NCBI GenBank assembly: GCA_035568375.1
Contig: DATMOG010000008.1
Coordinates: 1-13,359, forward strand
Origin: JACDET01 sp035568375
Lineage (GTDB): Bacteria > Patescibacteriota > Microgenomatia > Levybacterales > UBA12049
Direction of reading: 5' to 3'
Length of the DNA: 13,359 nt
A model generated the notes under the pieces. The model saw only the letters and a list, made by a program, of their open reading frames with translations, was not told where the DNA came from and did not search any database. A program made the translations under genes and the position numbers. Shown in pieces: positions 5,873 to 13,300 of this stretch. The first letter of the stretch is position 1. Each line of letters begins with the position of its first letter.

Positions 5873-8432
5873 CCTGATTGCTAATGGCTTTTGCGATTAC
5901 TAAGCATGTCGCAGAGGCAATGCCGTCTGAGGCATGTGAAAAGCGCATCAGGATAACGCCTTGTGTATCACGAGATAATTTCGGTATTGATGAAATAGCG
6001 AGTTTGACAATTTGTCCTTTTTTGGATGTGATAATAACTTCTTCACTGTTTGGTGGAATGACTTGCGCAACAACGACTTGCCCAGTTCTGTCTGTTACTT
6101 TTGCTACTTTTACTCCTTGCCCTCCCCTATTTTGTAATGGGAATTGTTCAACTGGTGTTTTTTTACCAAGTCCATTTTCCATGATGACAAAAAGTTCAGG
6201 ATTATCACCTTTGATAATCACTTCCATACCAATAACCTGATCTTTGCTGTCAATTTTTATTCCTCGTACACCCATTGTCGGGCGGCCGAGTGGACGGACG
6301 GAATCTTCTTTGAATTTAATAGCTTTTCCGTCTTGGGTGATGATTAATACATTACTTTTACCATCGGTGAGATTGCTCCAGACAAGTTCGTCACCCGGGT
6401 CAAGTTTAATTGCAATCATTCCGTTTCTTCGGATGTTATCAAATTCTTTAAGATGCGTTTTTTTCACGGTACCATTTCGTGTCGTCAGGAAGACATACCC
6501 ATCATTTACTGCTTTGTCGTACATTACAAATGATTCTACTTTTTCACCTGCTTCGATGTTTAATAAATTGACAATTGCTGAGCCTTTACTGGTTCGACTG
6601 CTTTCTGCAATTTCATATGCTTTGAGTGCGTATGCTTTTCCTTTGTTAGTAAAGAAAAGGATATTATCATGTGTCATTGCTGAACGGATATGGAAAATGC
6701 CGTCTTCTGCTTTTACGTTCATTCCAGTGATTCCTTTGCCACCACGATGTTGTGTATGGAAAGTATTTAAGGATTGGCGTTTGATATAGCCAGTATTGGT
6801 TAAGGTAATGACGGTTGGTTCATTTGGAATAAGATCTTCTTCAGAGAATTCCCCTACTTTGCCTTTGTACACTTTGGTGCGACGTGGGTCTGCATATTTT
6901 TCTTTGAGTTTGATTATTTCGCCTTTGATAACATCAAGAATTTTTTGACCGTGTGCTAATAAGTCTTCAAGATAGGCAATGGTCTCTTTCACCATTTGTA
7001 ATTCGTCTTCAATTTTTTGTCTTTCAAGTGCAGCAAGTCGTCTAAGCTGCATGTCAAGAATTGCTACTGATTGAATCTCACTAAGTTTGAATTTGGTCAT
7101 CAAATTCTGCTTTGCATCTTCCTGTGTTTTTGATGCACGAATTGTTTGAATGACTGCATCGATATTATCAACAGCAATTTTCAATCCCTCAAGAATGTGA
7201 AGGCGTGCTTTTGCTTGGCGAAGTTCAAATTCTGATCGGCGTCGAATGACTGAATAACGGTGTTTGATATATTCTTCAAGAATAAGCTTTAAGTTCATCG
7301 TTTGTGGTGTACCATCAACGAGTGCTACCATATTAACCGGGAAAGTTGTTTGTAATGAGGTGTGTTTAAAGAGATTATTTAACACTTTTTTTGGTGTTGC
7401 ATCACGTTTTAACTCCACATAAATGCGAAGACCACGGCGATCTGATTCATCACGAAGATCTGAAATGCCGTCGATTTTTTTCTCTTTTGCAAGGTCTGCA
7501 ATTTTTGCAATAAGGAGCGCTTTGTTCACCTGATAAGGGAGTTCCGTAATGGTGATAGCTGATTTACCATTGCCAATTTCTTCAATTTCTGCTTTTCCAC
7601 GGATAACGATTTTACCTCTGCCGGTGATATAGGCGCTTTTAATTTCAGTAATGTCATAGATCGCTCCTGCAGTTGGAAAATCTGGTCCTTTGATATATTC
7701 AAGTAATTCATCAATAGTGACATCGCTGGTGAGTGCTACTTGTGGTGAAGCAAGTGATACTACTTTTTCGGTGCTCGTTACGATAACTGGCGCTTCTGCA
7801 TTCTCTGCTGGATTAGCTTGATTGTTAATTTTTGTTCTGCCTATCATGAACAGGATAGCATCAATTACTTCGCCAAGATTATGTGGAGGAATCTTTGTTG
7901 CCATACCTACAGCGATACCTTCTGAACCCATAAGTAAGAGATTTGGTAATTTAGCAGGAAGATACAATGGTTCATCCTCTGATCCGTCAAAATTCGGTGC
8001 AAATTCCACGGTATCTTTTTCAATATCGATAAGCATTTCAGAAGTGATTGCCTGCATTCGTGCTTCGGTATACCGCATATGTGCTGGCGGGTCACCATCG
8101 ACTGAGCCGAAATTTCCTTGTCCATCAACGAGCGGATAGCGCATAGAAAAAGTTTGAGCAAGACGAACGAGTGAATCATAAATCGGAGCGTCACCATGAG
8201 GGTGGAATTTACCCATAACTTCTCCGACGATCTTTGCACTTTTGGTATATTTTGCTGCATGTGAAAGACTCATCTCGTGCATACCATAGAGAATACGGCG
8301 ATGAACGGGTTTCAAACCGTCCCGGACGTCGGGGAGTGCCCGTGAAACAATGACAGACATCGCATAATTCAAATACGATTTCTTCATTTCTTCAGTAATA
8401 TTTGTTGGTAGTAATTTGCCGATGTGATTCAT
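5868..8432 (-). CDS. gyrA: DNA gyrase subunit A
   Basis: Cleaving and rejoining subunit of the A2B2 gyrase, which introduces negative supercoils. At 854 residues it has all parts: N-terminal winged-helix/tower domain with catalytic Tyr121 in RYTEARM (120-126), the long coiled coil around residues 390-500, and the C-terminal beta-pinwheel carrying the GyrA box as QHRGGKG (561-567, usual form QRRGGKG). That box supports gyrase over ParC/topoisomerase IV. In the quinolone-resistance region the sequence is HPHGDAPIYD: Ala82 where E. coli has Ser83, Asp86 kept. About 36 extra residues (202-237) sit just before the conserved TIDELLEYIKGPDFPT. The start follows the ppa stop by 23 bases; there is no Shine-Dalgarno, and a -10-like GATATT lies six bases before the ATG. 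Lies two genes after gyrB. Confidence 0.97.
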   Translation of the reverse strand: MNHIGKLLPTNITEEMKKSYLNYAMSVIVSRALPDVRDGLKPVHRRILYGMHEMSLSHAAKYTKSAKIVGEVMGKFHPHGDAPIYDSLVRLAQTFSMRYPLVDGQGNFGSVDGDPPAHMRYTEARMQAITSEMLIDIEKDTVEFAPNFDGSEDEPLYLPAKLPNLLLMGSEGIAVGMATKIPPHNLGEVIDAILFMIGRTKINNQANPAENAEAPVIVTSTEKVVSLASPQVALTSDVTIDELLEYIKGPDFPTAGAIYDITEIKSAYITGRGKIVIRGKAEIEEIGNGKSAITITELPYQVNKALLIAKIADLAKEKKIDGISDLRDESDRRGLRIYVELKRDATPKKVLNNLFKHTSLQTTFPVNMVALVDGTPQTMNLKLILEEYIKHRYSVIRRRSEFELRQAKARLHILEGLKIAVDNIDAVIQTIRASKTQEDAKQNLMTKFKLSEIQSVAILDMQLRRLAALERQKIEDELQMVKETIAYLEDLLAHGQKILDVIKGEIIKLKEKYADPRRTKVYKGKVGEFSEEDLIPNEPTVITLTNTGYIKRQSLNTFHTQHRGGKGITGMNVKAEDGIFHIRSAMTHDNILFFTNKGKAYALKAYEIAESSRTSKGSAIVNLLNIEAGEKVESFVMYDKAVNDGYVFLTTRNGTVKKTHLKEFDNIRRNGMIAIKLDPGDELVWSNLTDGKSNVLIITQDGKAIKFKEDSVRPLGRPTMGVRGIKIDSKDQVIGMEVIIKGDNPELFVIMENGLGKKTPVEQFPLQNRGGQGVKVAKVTDRTGQVVVAQVIPPNSEEVIITSKKGQIVKLAISSIPKLSRDTQGVILMRFSHASDGIASATCLVIAKAISNQV

Positions 8433-8455
8433 AACTCAAATATCCAAACTACATG

Positions 8456-8998
8456 CTAGTTGGAGAAGCCTTCTTTTTTGTAGCGCTCAATACATTCAAG
8501 AATAATTTTTTTTGCTTCGTTTAGATCTCCCCATCCGAGCACTTTGGTTGTTCCTGGTTTTTTTAGATCTTTGTAATGTGCGAAATGAAATTCTATTTTT
8601 TGTTTCCATCTTTTACCTAGATCATCAATTGTGGTAATACTATCTCCTGTATTGCGATCATCTACTGGAACACAGACAATTTTATAATCCATGTCTCCAT
8701 CATCTTCGAAATTAAAAATGCCAATAATTTTTGCTTTTACCAATACGCCTGTTGGAATTGGTTCATGGCAGACAAGTAGAACATCTAATTCATCTCCGTC
8801 AGTATCTTTTGTAGCTGGAATAAATCCGTAATTTACTGGTTTTGGGAAAACAGCTGGTTCAACGCGGTCTAACATAAAAATGCCGTGTTGTCTATCATAT
8901 TCTATTTTGAGTGTTGATCCTTCTGGGATGTCGACAATGGTGTTGATCCATCCTTCATCTATATTTCCTGGAGTAAGTAATTTATTGTAATTTGGCAT
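8456..8998 (-). CDS. ppa: Inorganic pyrophosphatase, family I
   Basis: Soluble Mg-dependent enzyme hydrolysing pyrophosphate to two phosphates, pulling nucleotide polymerisation and ligase reactions (including ArgG, which releases PPi) forward. At 180 residues it has the usual length. Seen: IPEGSTLKIEYD (24-35), FPKPVNYGFIPAT (51-63), the family signature DGDELDVLL (67-75) with metal-binding Asp67, Asp69 and Asp72, KIVCVPVDD in the middle with further acidic ligands, and HFAHYKDL as the later conserved helix. It lies between gyrB (37 bases upstream) and gyrA (23 bases downstream) on the same strand. No Shine-Dalgarno precedes the ATG; promoter-like A/T sequence fills the gap to gyrB. Confidence 0.95.
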   Translation of the reverse strand: MPNYNKLLTPGNIDEGWINTIVDIPEGSTLKIEYDRQHGIFMLDRVEPAVFPKPVNYGFIPATKDTDGDELDVLLVCHEPIPTGVLVKAKIIGIFNFEDDGDMDYKIVCVPVDDRNTGDSITTIDDLGKRWKQKIEFHFAHYKDLKKPGTTKVLGWGDLNEAKKIILECIERYKKEGFSN

Positions 8999-9014
8999 AG
9001 ACGTTTATATTATT

Positions 9015-9023
9015 ATTATAACA
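9015..9023 (-). promoter_or_regulatory. Extended -10 promoter of ppa
   Basis: On the minus strand TGTTATAAT is a perfect extended -10 (TGnTATAAT). It predicts a start about ten bases before the ppa ATG. A second hexamer, TATAAA, ends five bases before the ATG and would give a leaderless message. No clear -35 is seen; the region overlaps the end of gyrB. Confidence 0.45.
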
Positions 9024-9035
9024 TAAAATTCACTT

Positions 9036-10985
9036 TTAGATATCCAATGTAGCGTTAATTGCGTTTGTTTGGATAAAGTGTTTTCGTGGTGGTACTTCAT
9101 CACCCATCAACATTGTAAAGACTGCATCTGCTTCTTCAGCATCACCAACTGTTATTTGTTTGAGCATGCGGTTTGTTGGATTCATTGTCGTTTCCCACAA
9201 TTGCTCAGGGTTCATTTCACCAAGACCCTTGTATCGTTGAACACCTATATTACCGTTGCTTTTTTTCATTTCTTTCATCGCAACGTCCTTTTCTTCATCA
9301 TTATAGACATAGCGAATTTCTTTTCCTCGTTGCAGTTTATAGAGTGGTGGCATAGCAACATAGAGGTAGCCATTTCGAACGATATCAGGAAGATGTCTGT
9401 AGAAAAAAGTTAGGATGAGGGTTTCAATATGTTCTCCGTCAACATCAGCATCGGTCATAATAATGACGCGGTGATAGCGAAGTTTTTCCATATTAATGGT
9501 GTCTCCTATTCCGCTGCCGAGGGCGATAATAAGGTTTTTAATTTCTTCATGTTCAATCATTTTATCAAGTCGTGCCCGTTCAGTGTTTAATATTTTACCT
9601 CGAAGCGGTAGAATTGCCTGAAATTTTCGATCGCGTCCCTGTTTTGCACTACCACCTGCTGAATCTCCCTCAACTAAGTAAAGCTCTGAAACTGCCGGAT
9701 TTTTTTCCTGACAATCAGCAAGTTTGCCAGGTAACGTTGAGCCTTCAAGTGCCCCTTTCCTGATAACGGCTTCTTTTGCTGCTTTTGCTGCGAGTCGTGC
9801 TTTTGCTGCAAGGCTGATTTTTTCAAGAATTCTTTTTCCGTCAGATGGATTCTCTTCAAAATGAGTGGTGAGTGATTCCTTAACGATGGTATTAACAACT
9901 GATTGGATTTCAGAGTTGCCTAATTTTCCTTTAGTCTGGCCTTCAAATTGAATTTTATCTTGAGGCATTTTAATAAAGACAACTGCCGTAAGGCCCTCTT
10001 TCATATCATCTCCGACGAATGAATCGGAATCAGCTTTAATGACACCGGTCTTCTTTCCATAATCATTAATCGCACGGGTAAGTGCCATGCGGAATCCAGT
10101 GAGGTGGCTTCCACCATTGACGGTATTGATAACGTTAACGAATGATTCGACATTTTCGGTATAGGTATTGTTGTATTGAATTGCAACTTCTACCTGGACA
10201 TCGCCGTCGGATTTATTAATATAGATCGCCTTATGCAACATTTCCTTATTATCATTTAATTTTTCAACAAGTGAGACAATCCCACCTTCGAAGTAAAAAT
10301 TAACTTCTTTGGTTTCTTCTTCTTTTCGTTTATCGACCAGATGAAAATAAAGCTTAGGGACAAGGTATGCGCGTTCGCGGATGATCTTCTTAATAAAATC
10401 AAATTCAAATTCAATAATCGGAAAGATTGAATTATCAGGGAAAAAAGTGGTAGTTGTTCCAGAAGATAATTTTTTAACAGCTAGGTTTTCAACAAGCGTT
10501 TCCTTTACTATCTCAACTCCGGTCTTTGCGATTCCCCGTTCATACCGTTGTCGGTAAATTTTACCATTTCGTCTTACTTCTACCCAAACCCAATCAGAAA
10601 GAGCATTTACCACAGAAGCGCCTACTCCGTGCAAACCTCCTGAGATTTTGTAAGCAGAGCCACCGAATTTCCCTCCGGCATGTAATTGCGTCATGACAAG
10701 CTCAAGAGCAGATTTTTTATGGACAGGATGCATATCGATTGGAATACCACGACCATCATCAGAAACGGTAGCTGAGCCATCAGGATTGAGTGTTATCCAG
10801 ACATGGTTACCAAAACCTGCAAGAGCCTCATCGACTGAGTTATCAATAATTTCACGTAGTGCTTCGTGAAGACCGTATACATCGGTAGAGCCGATATACA
10901 TTCCTGGTCGTTTTCTTACTGGTTCAAGTCCTTCGAGTACCTGGATTTGTTGTGCAGAATAGTCTGAGGATTTCGTATTAGCCAT
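9036..10985 (-). CDS. gyrB: DNA gyrase subunit B
   Basis: ATPase and TOPRIM subunit of gyrase. At 649 residues it is the short form without the roughly 170-residue insert of E. coli GyrB. In order: GHKL ATPase motifs EIIDNSVDEALAG (46-58), DDGRGIPID (76-84) and GLHGVGASVVNALS; the transducer motif QTKGKLGN; TOPRIM EGDSAGGSAKQGRD (439-452) and DADVDGEHIE (512-521), where the second carries the metal-binding Asp triad; and the C-terminal QRYKGLGEMNPEQLW. The segment after the Asp triad reads GEHIETL where most bacterial proteins have G(S/A)HIRTL, so two residues differ in an otherwise canonical region. Heads the gyrB-ppa-gyrA-folD run, with a near-consensus promoter ten bases before the ATG and a predicted leader of about four bases without Shine-Dalgarno. 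One gyrase pair is seen; no ParC/ParE here. Confidence 0.97.
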   Translation of the reverse strand: MANTKSSDYSAQQIQVLEGLEPVRKRPGMYIGSTDVYGLHEALREIIDNSVDEALAGFGNHVWITLNPDGSATVSDDGRGIPIDMHPVHKKSALELVMTQLHAGGKFGGSAYKISGGLHGVGASVVNALSDWVWVEVRRNGKIYRQRYERGIAKTGVEIVKETLVENLAVKKLSSGTTTTFFPDNSIFPIIEFEFDFIKKIIRERAYLVPKLYFHLVDKRKEEETKEVNFYFEGGIVSLVEKLNDNKEMLHKAIYINKSDGDVQVEVAIQYNNTYTENVESFVNVINTVNGGSHLTGFRMALTRAINDYGKKTGVIKADSDSFVGDDMKEGLTAVVFIKMPQDKIQFEGQTKGKLGNSEIQSVVNTIVKESLTTHFEENPSDGKRILEKISLAAKARLAAKAAKEAVIRKGALEGSTLPGKLADCQEKNPAVSELYLVEGDSAGGSAKQGRDRKFQAILPLRGKILNTERARLDKMIEHEEIKNLIIALGSGIGDTINMEKLRYHRVIIMTDADVDGEHIETLILTFFYRHLPDIVRNGYLYVAMPPLYKLQRGKEIRYVYNDEEKDVAMKEMKKSNGNIGVQRYKGLGEMNPEQLWETTMNPTNRMLKQITVGDAEEADAVFTMLMGDEVPPRKHFIQTNAINATLDI

Positions 10986-10995
10986 TTATTACCCT

Positions 10996-11024
10996 ATTAT
11001 ACGTAAACACACAGAGAATTTCAA
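10996..11024 (-). promoter_or_regulatory. gyrB promoter
   Basis: On the minus strand TTGAAA (11019-11024) and a perfect TATAAT (10996-11001) are spaced by 17 bp. The predicted start near 10989 leaves a leader of about four bases. An AGGAGG (11025-11030) lies just upstream of the -35, so it is not transcribed and cannot be the ribosome-binding site of gyrB. Confidence 0.75.
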
Positions 11025-11033
11025 CCTCCTGAA

Positions 11034-11051
11034 TGTGGCTACTTTGTGGCT
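11034..11051. repeat. Tandem TGTGGCT, one helical turn apart
   Basis: TGTGGCT occurs at 11034-11040 and again at 11045-11051, a period of 11 bp, between the divergent promoters of gyrB and the carbinolamine dehydratase gene. Same-face spacing fits a protein-binding site, but two short copies may be chance. Confidence 0.3.
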
Positions 11052-11054
11052 CAA

Positions 11055-11082
11055 TTGTTTAGTTTGTGATAGAGTAGATACT
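11055..11082 (+). promoter_or_regulatory. Possible promoter of the dehydratase gene
   Basis: TTGTTT (11055-11060) and GATACT (11077-11082) are 16 bp apart, with five bases between the -10 and the ATG at 11088. Overlapping alternatives (TAGATA at 11075, TACTAT at 11079) exist, so the exact element is unsure. All give at most a very short leader. Confidence 0.35.
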
Positions 11083-11087
11083 ATAGT

Positions 11088-11429
11088 ATGAAGGTTGCAG
11101 GAGATCTTACAAAAAAGAAATGTGTCCCTTGCGAAGGTGGTGCCAAACCGCTTATTGCTGATGAATATGAAGCCTATCTTCGTAATGCCCTCGCAGGTTG
11201 GATTGCTGTGGATGCGGTGAAGATTGAAAAAGAATATAAATTCAAGAACTTCCAAAAAGCGCTTGATTTCGTTTCTCTAGTAGGTCAAATTGCTGAGGAA
11301 GAAGGACATCATCCTGATATCTTCTTACATAATTGGAATAAAGTGACATTAACGCTCTCAACTCACGCTATCGGCGGATTATCAGAGAATGATTTTATCC
11401 TTGCAACAAAAATAGATAGTACACAGTAA
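11088..11429 (+). CDS. Pterin-4a-carbinolamine dehydratase
   Basis: Small cytosolic enzyme (113 residues, normal length; PCD/DCoH/PhhB family) that dehydrates 4a-hydroxytetrahydropterin during pterin recycling. The signature E-x3-H-H-P-x6-W-x9-H-x8-D is met exactly: the run EEEGHHP, then Trp, His and Asp at the right spacings. The N-terminal KKKCVPCEGG is also typical. The ATG at 11088 fits that N-terminus. No aromatic amino-acid hydroxylase is seen in the window, so its partner is unclear; in organisms lacking such hydroxylases, family members have been linked to molybdopterin or other pterin metabolism. Divergent from gyrB, and followed 68 bases later by an unrelated-looking gene with its own promoter. 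No Shine-Dalgarno. Confidence 0.92.
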   Translation: MKVAGDLTKKKCVPCEGGAKPLIADEYEAYLRNALAGWIAVDAVKIEKEYKFKNFQKALDFVSLVGQIAEEEGHHPDIFLHNWNKVTLTLSTHAIGGLSENDFILATKIDSTQ

Positions 11430-11482
11430 CTATTATTATGTATGCCCTCTTACTTAGTTCTTTCTCGATTCATAAAATAATC

Positions 11483-11491
11483 TGCTAATAT
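11483..11491 (+). promoter_or_regulatory. Extended -10 promoter, leaderless start
   Basis: TGCTAATAT is an extended -10 (TGn plus TAATAT at 11486-11491). Six bases later is the ATG at 11498, so transcription is predicted to start on the start codon. The -35 region (around 11462-11467) is weak, as is common with extended -10 promoters. Confidence 0.55.
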
Positions 11492-11497
11492 AGAAAT

Positions 11498-11983
11498 ATG
11501 GAGATATCAGAAGTGCCAATGCCACTAACTGAAAGAAGCAAATGGGCTGAACAGAGAATTTTTGCTTCTCTTGCGGATTTTAAGGGTATTCGTCCTTTTA
11601 CGTTGGAAGAGCAGCTTCTTATTGATAAGGAATTTATTAATGTCAACGGAGTTGGTTTTGAAACGCCGCAAGGCGATAAAGGAAGAATTCCCTACCATAC
11701 TGATGGAGTTGATCTCAATATTGATAGATTGAGAGAAGTTGGATTCTTTAATATAAAGCCTGTTCCAGGCGAGGATCATGCTATTTTGGCCTTTGTGGAT
11801 CGTATAGGACGTTTATGTATCGGTCCTGCTAACGATGAGCATCGGGCATTATTGCTAGGACATCGTTATACGCATGATACTGGACTTGCTGTGCCGTTTA
11901 CGAATGGTGAAGTACCAACGAATATTGTTGTAGCAAAGGCCCTTGTACAAGCAAATCTTCGTGATCCTATTATAAATAGTTAA
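11498..11983 (+). CDS. Hypothetical protein, 161 residues
   Basis: I do not recognise this protein. It appears soluble, with no signal peptide or membrane segment. A charged N-terminal helix-forming region (residues 10-35) is followed by a mixed segment rich in Gly, Asp and His, including PYHTDGVDLNIDRL (65-78), LAFVDRIGRLCIGPANDEH (97-115) and LGHRYTHDTGLAVPF. The several His/Asp residues could bind a metal, but there is no known arrangement. It is likely real: it has an extended -10 promoter placed exactly as for other genes here, a full ATG-to-TAA frame, and codon use like its neighbours. It ends 75 bases from the convergent rarA. Function unknown. Confidence 0.7.
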   Translation: MEISEVPMPLTERSKWAEQRIFASLADFKGIRPFTLEEQLLIDKEFINVNGVGFETPQGDKGRIPYHTDGVDLNIDRLREVGFFNIKPVPGEDHAILAFVDRIGRLCIGPANDEHRALLLGHRYTHDTGLAVPFTNGEVPTNIVVAKALVQANLRDPIINS

Positions 11984-12001
11984 AAAGTAGGATAGGTCTT
12001 C

Positions 12002-12026
12002 TGTAAAATATGACGTTTTTTTTACA
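12002..12026. terminator. Possible weak bidirectional terminator
   Basis: TGTAAAA (12002-12008) pairs with TTTTACA (12020-12026) around an 11-base T-rich loop, in the gap between the convergent hypothetical gene and rarA. The position suits a shared terminator. The stem is A/T-rich and no T-run follows it on the plus strand, so the call is weak. Confidence 0.25.
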
Positions 12027-12058
12027 ATGACACTGTTATTTATGGTTAGTAAGAGAGA

Positions 12059-13285
12059 TCATTTTTGTTTCTCGTCAATTTTTTCTTTATAATATTTTCT
12101 TCCTTGTAACTTTTCTGGCAAAAATGAAAGATTTTTGTCGGGACCAACTTTTCCTTCGTTCCAACTATACCCTTTTGCATAGCCTAGTTCCTTCATTAGG
12201 TTTGTTGGTGCGTTACGAAGATGAAGTGGTATCGGTTCGTTAGGGAAATTAAGTACATCTTCTCTTGCGTGCGCGTATGCATCAACAGCGCTACGATCTT
12301 TTTTTGCCTTCGCAAGATAGACTGTTCCATGAGCGAGGTTTATCGCACATTCTGGGTATCCAATCGTTTCGACAGCTCTGAACACCTCATTTGCCACTAC
12401 AAGGGCTGTGGGTTGTGCCATACCGATGTCTTCGGATGCAAAGATTACCATGCGTCTTGCTATGAATTTTGCGTCTTCTCCTCCTTCGATCATTCGGGCA
12501 AGATAATAGAGGGCTGCATCGGTATTGGAGGCACGCATACTTTTAATATAAGAACTAATGATCGTATAATGCTCATCAGCTTTTTTATCATAGAGTCCTG
12601 CGGATTTAGTTTGAAAGATTTCTTTGATGATTTCTGGTGTTACTTGTTTTTCTTGATATGTTGTAACAGCTATTTCAAGCGCATTGAGCATAATTCGTGC
12701 ATCTCCACCTGAAAGACGGATAAGTAACTCTTCTGCTTTTGAGTTTATTTTTTTCTGATACTCCCCTACTCCATCTTTTTTATCAGTTAGTGCTTTTTGA
12801 ATAATTGTTTGTAGTTGTTCTGTCTCAAGGCTTTTGAGGACAAAGACCCGGCAGCGGGAAAGCAATGCACTAATTATTTCAAACGATGGATTTTCAGTTG
12901 TAGCACCGATTAGAATGATTGTTCCATTTTCAACATAAGGCAAGAGGGCATCTTGTTGGGCTTTGTTCCATCGATGGATTTCATCAATGAAAAGGATGGT
13001 TTTCTTTTTCGTTTTTTTCGCATGAGCAACAGTTTCAAGGAGATCTTTTTTTCCACTGGTGACACCTGAAAGTTGATGAAAATCTACCTTAGTTGCTTGC
13101 GCAATAAGATGGGCTAGTGTTGTTTTTCCTGATCCCGGTGGCCCCCAGAAGATCATTGATGAGAGTGTCCCCTGCTCAATCATTCTTCGTAAGATTTTAT
13201 CTTTGCCAACAAGTTGTTCTTGGCCTGCGTAGTCGTCAAGTGTTTGTGGACGCATTCGATATGCGAGGTTAGTCTGCCTATCCAT
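12059..13285 (-). CDS. rarA: Replication-associated recombination ATPase RarA/MgsA
   Basis: AAA+ ATPase of the clamp-loader clade that acts at stalled replication forks (RarA/MgsA in bacteria, WRNIP1 in eukaryotes). At 408 residues it is near the usual length. Seen: Walker A GPPGSGKTT (48-56), Walker B ILFIDEIHRW (97-106, usually HRF), sensor 1 GATTENPSF (127-135), arginine-finger region LLSRCRVF (141-148), sensor 2 GGDARIMLNALE, then the tetramerisation region with SMRASNTDAALYYLARM and ARRMVIFASEDIGMA typical of this family. These C-terminal motifs distinguish it from RuvB and DnaX. The N-terminus RMRPQTLDDYAGQEQLVG is standard, so the ATG at 13285 is right. It stops with TGA. It has its own extended -10 promoter and converges on the hypothetical gene. 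Confidence 0.95.
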   Translation of the reverse strand: MDRQTNLAYRMRPQTLDDYAGQEQLVGKDKILRRMIEQGTLSSMIFWGPPGSGKTTLAHLIAQATKVDFHQLSGVTSGKKDLLETVAHAKKTKKKTILFIDEIHRWNKAQQDALLPYVENGTIILIGATTENPSFEIISALLSRCRVFVLKSLETEQLQTIIQKALTDKKDGVGEYQKKINSKAEELLIRLSGGDARIMLNALEIAVTTYQEKQVTPEIIKEIFQTKSAGLYDKKADEHYTIISSYIKSMRASNTDAALYYLARMIEGGEDAKFIARRMVIFASEDIGMAQPTALVVANEVFRAVETIGYPECAINLAHGTVYLAKAKKDRSAVDAYAHAREDVLNFPNEPIPLHLRNAPTNLMKELGYAKGYSWNEGKVGPDKNLSFLPEKLQGRKYYKEKIDEKQK

Positions 13286-13291
13286 GAGGGT

Positions 13292-13300
13292 ATTGTAACA
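13292..13300 (-). promoter_or_regulatory. Extended -10 promoter of rarA
   Basis: On the minus strand TGTTACAAT is an extended -10. Six bases lead to the ATG at 13285, placing the predicted transcription start on the start codon. No good -35 is seen at 17 bp (TAACTA). Confidence 0.6.

Noticed and set aside
6244..6789. 181-codon plus-strand frame inside gyrA
   Set aside because: The opposite strand encodes the conserved GyrA pinwheel without interruption; the frame is a shadow of its codon bias.
5868..8432. ParC (topoisomerase IV) instead of GyrA
   Set aside because: A GyrA box (QHRGGKG) and a full six-blade-sized C-terminal domain are present, and gyrB is in the same gene run.
11025..11030. 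AGGAGG (minus strand) as ribosome-binding site for gyrB
   Set aside because: It lies upstream of the predicted -35 element and about 40 bases from the ATG, so it is not in the transcript at a usable distance.
12059..12061. Recoded UGA (Gly or Trp) as in some CPR lineages
   Set aside because: TGA ends rarA at the expected length and no gene needs read-through of an in-frame TGA.
12221..12712. 163-codon plus-strand frame inside rarA
   Set aside because: Antisense to conserved RarA motifs; the translation is Cys/Phe-rich with no domain.
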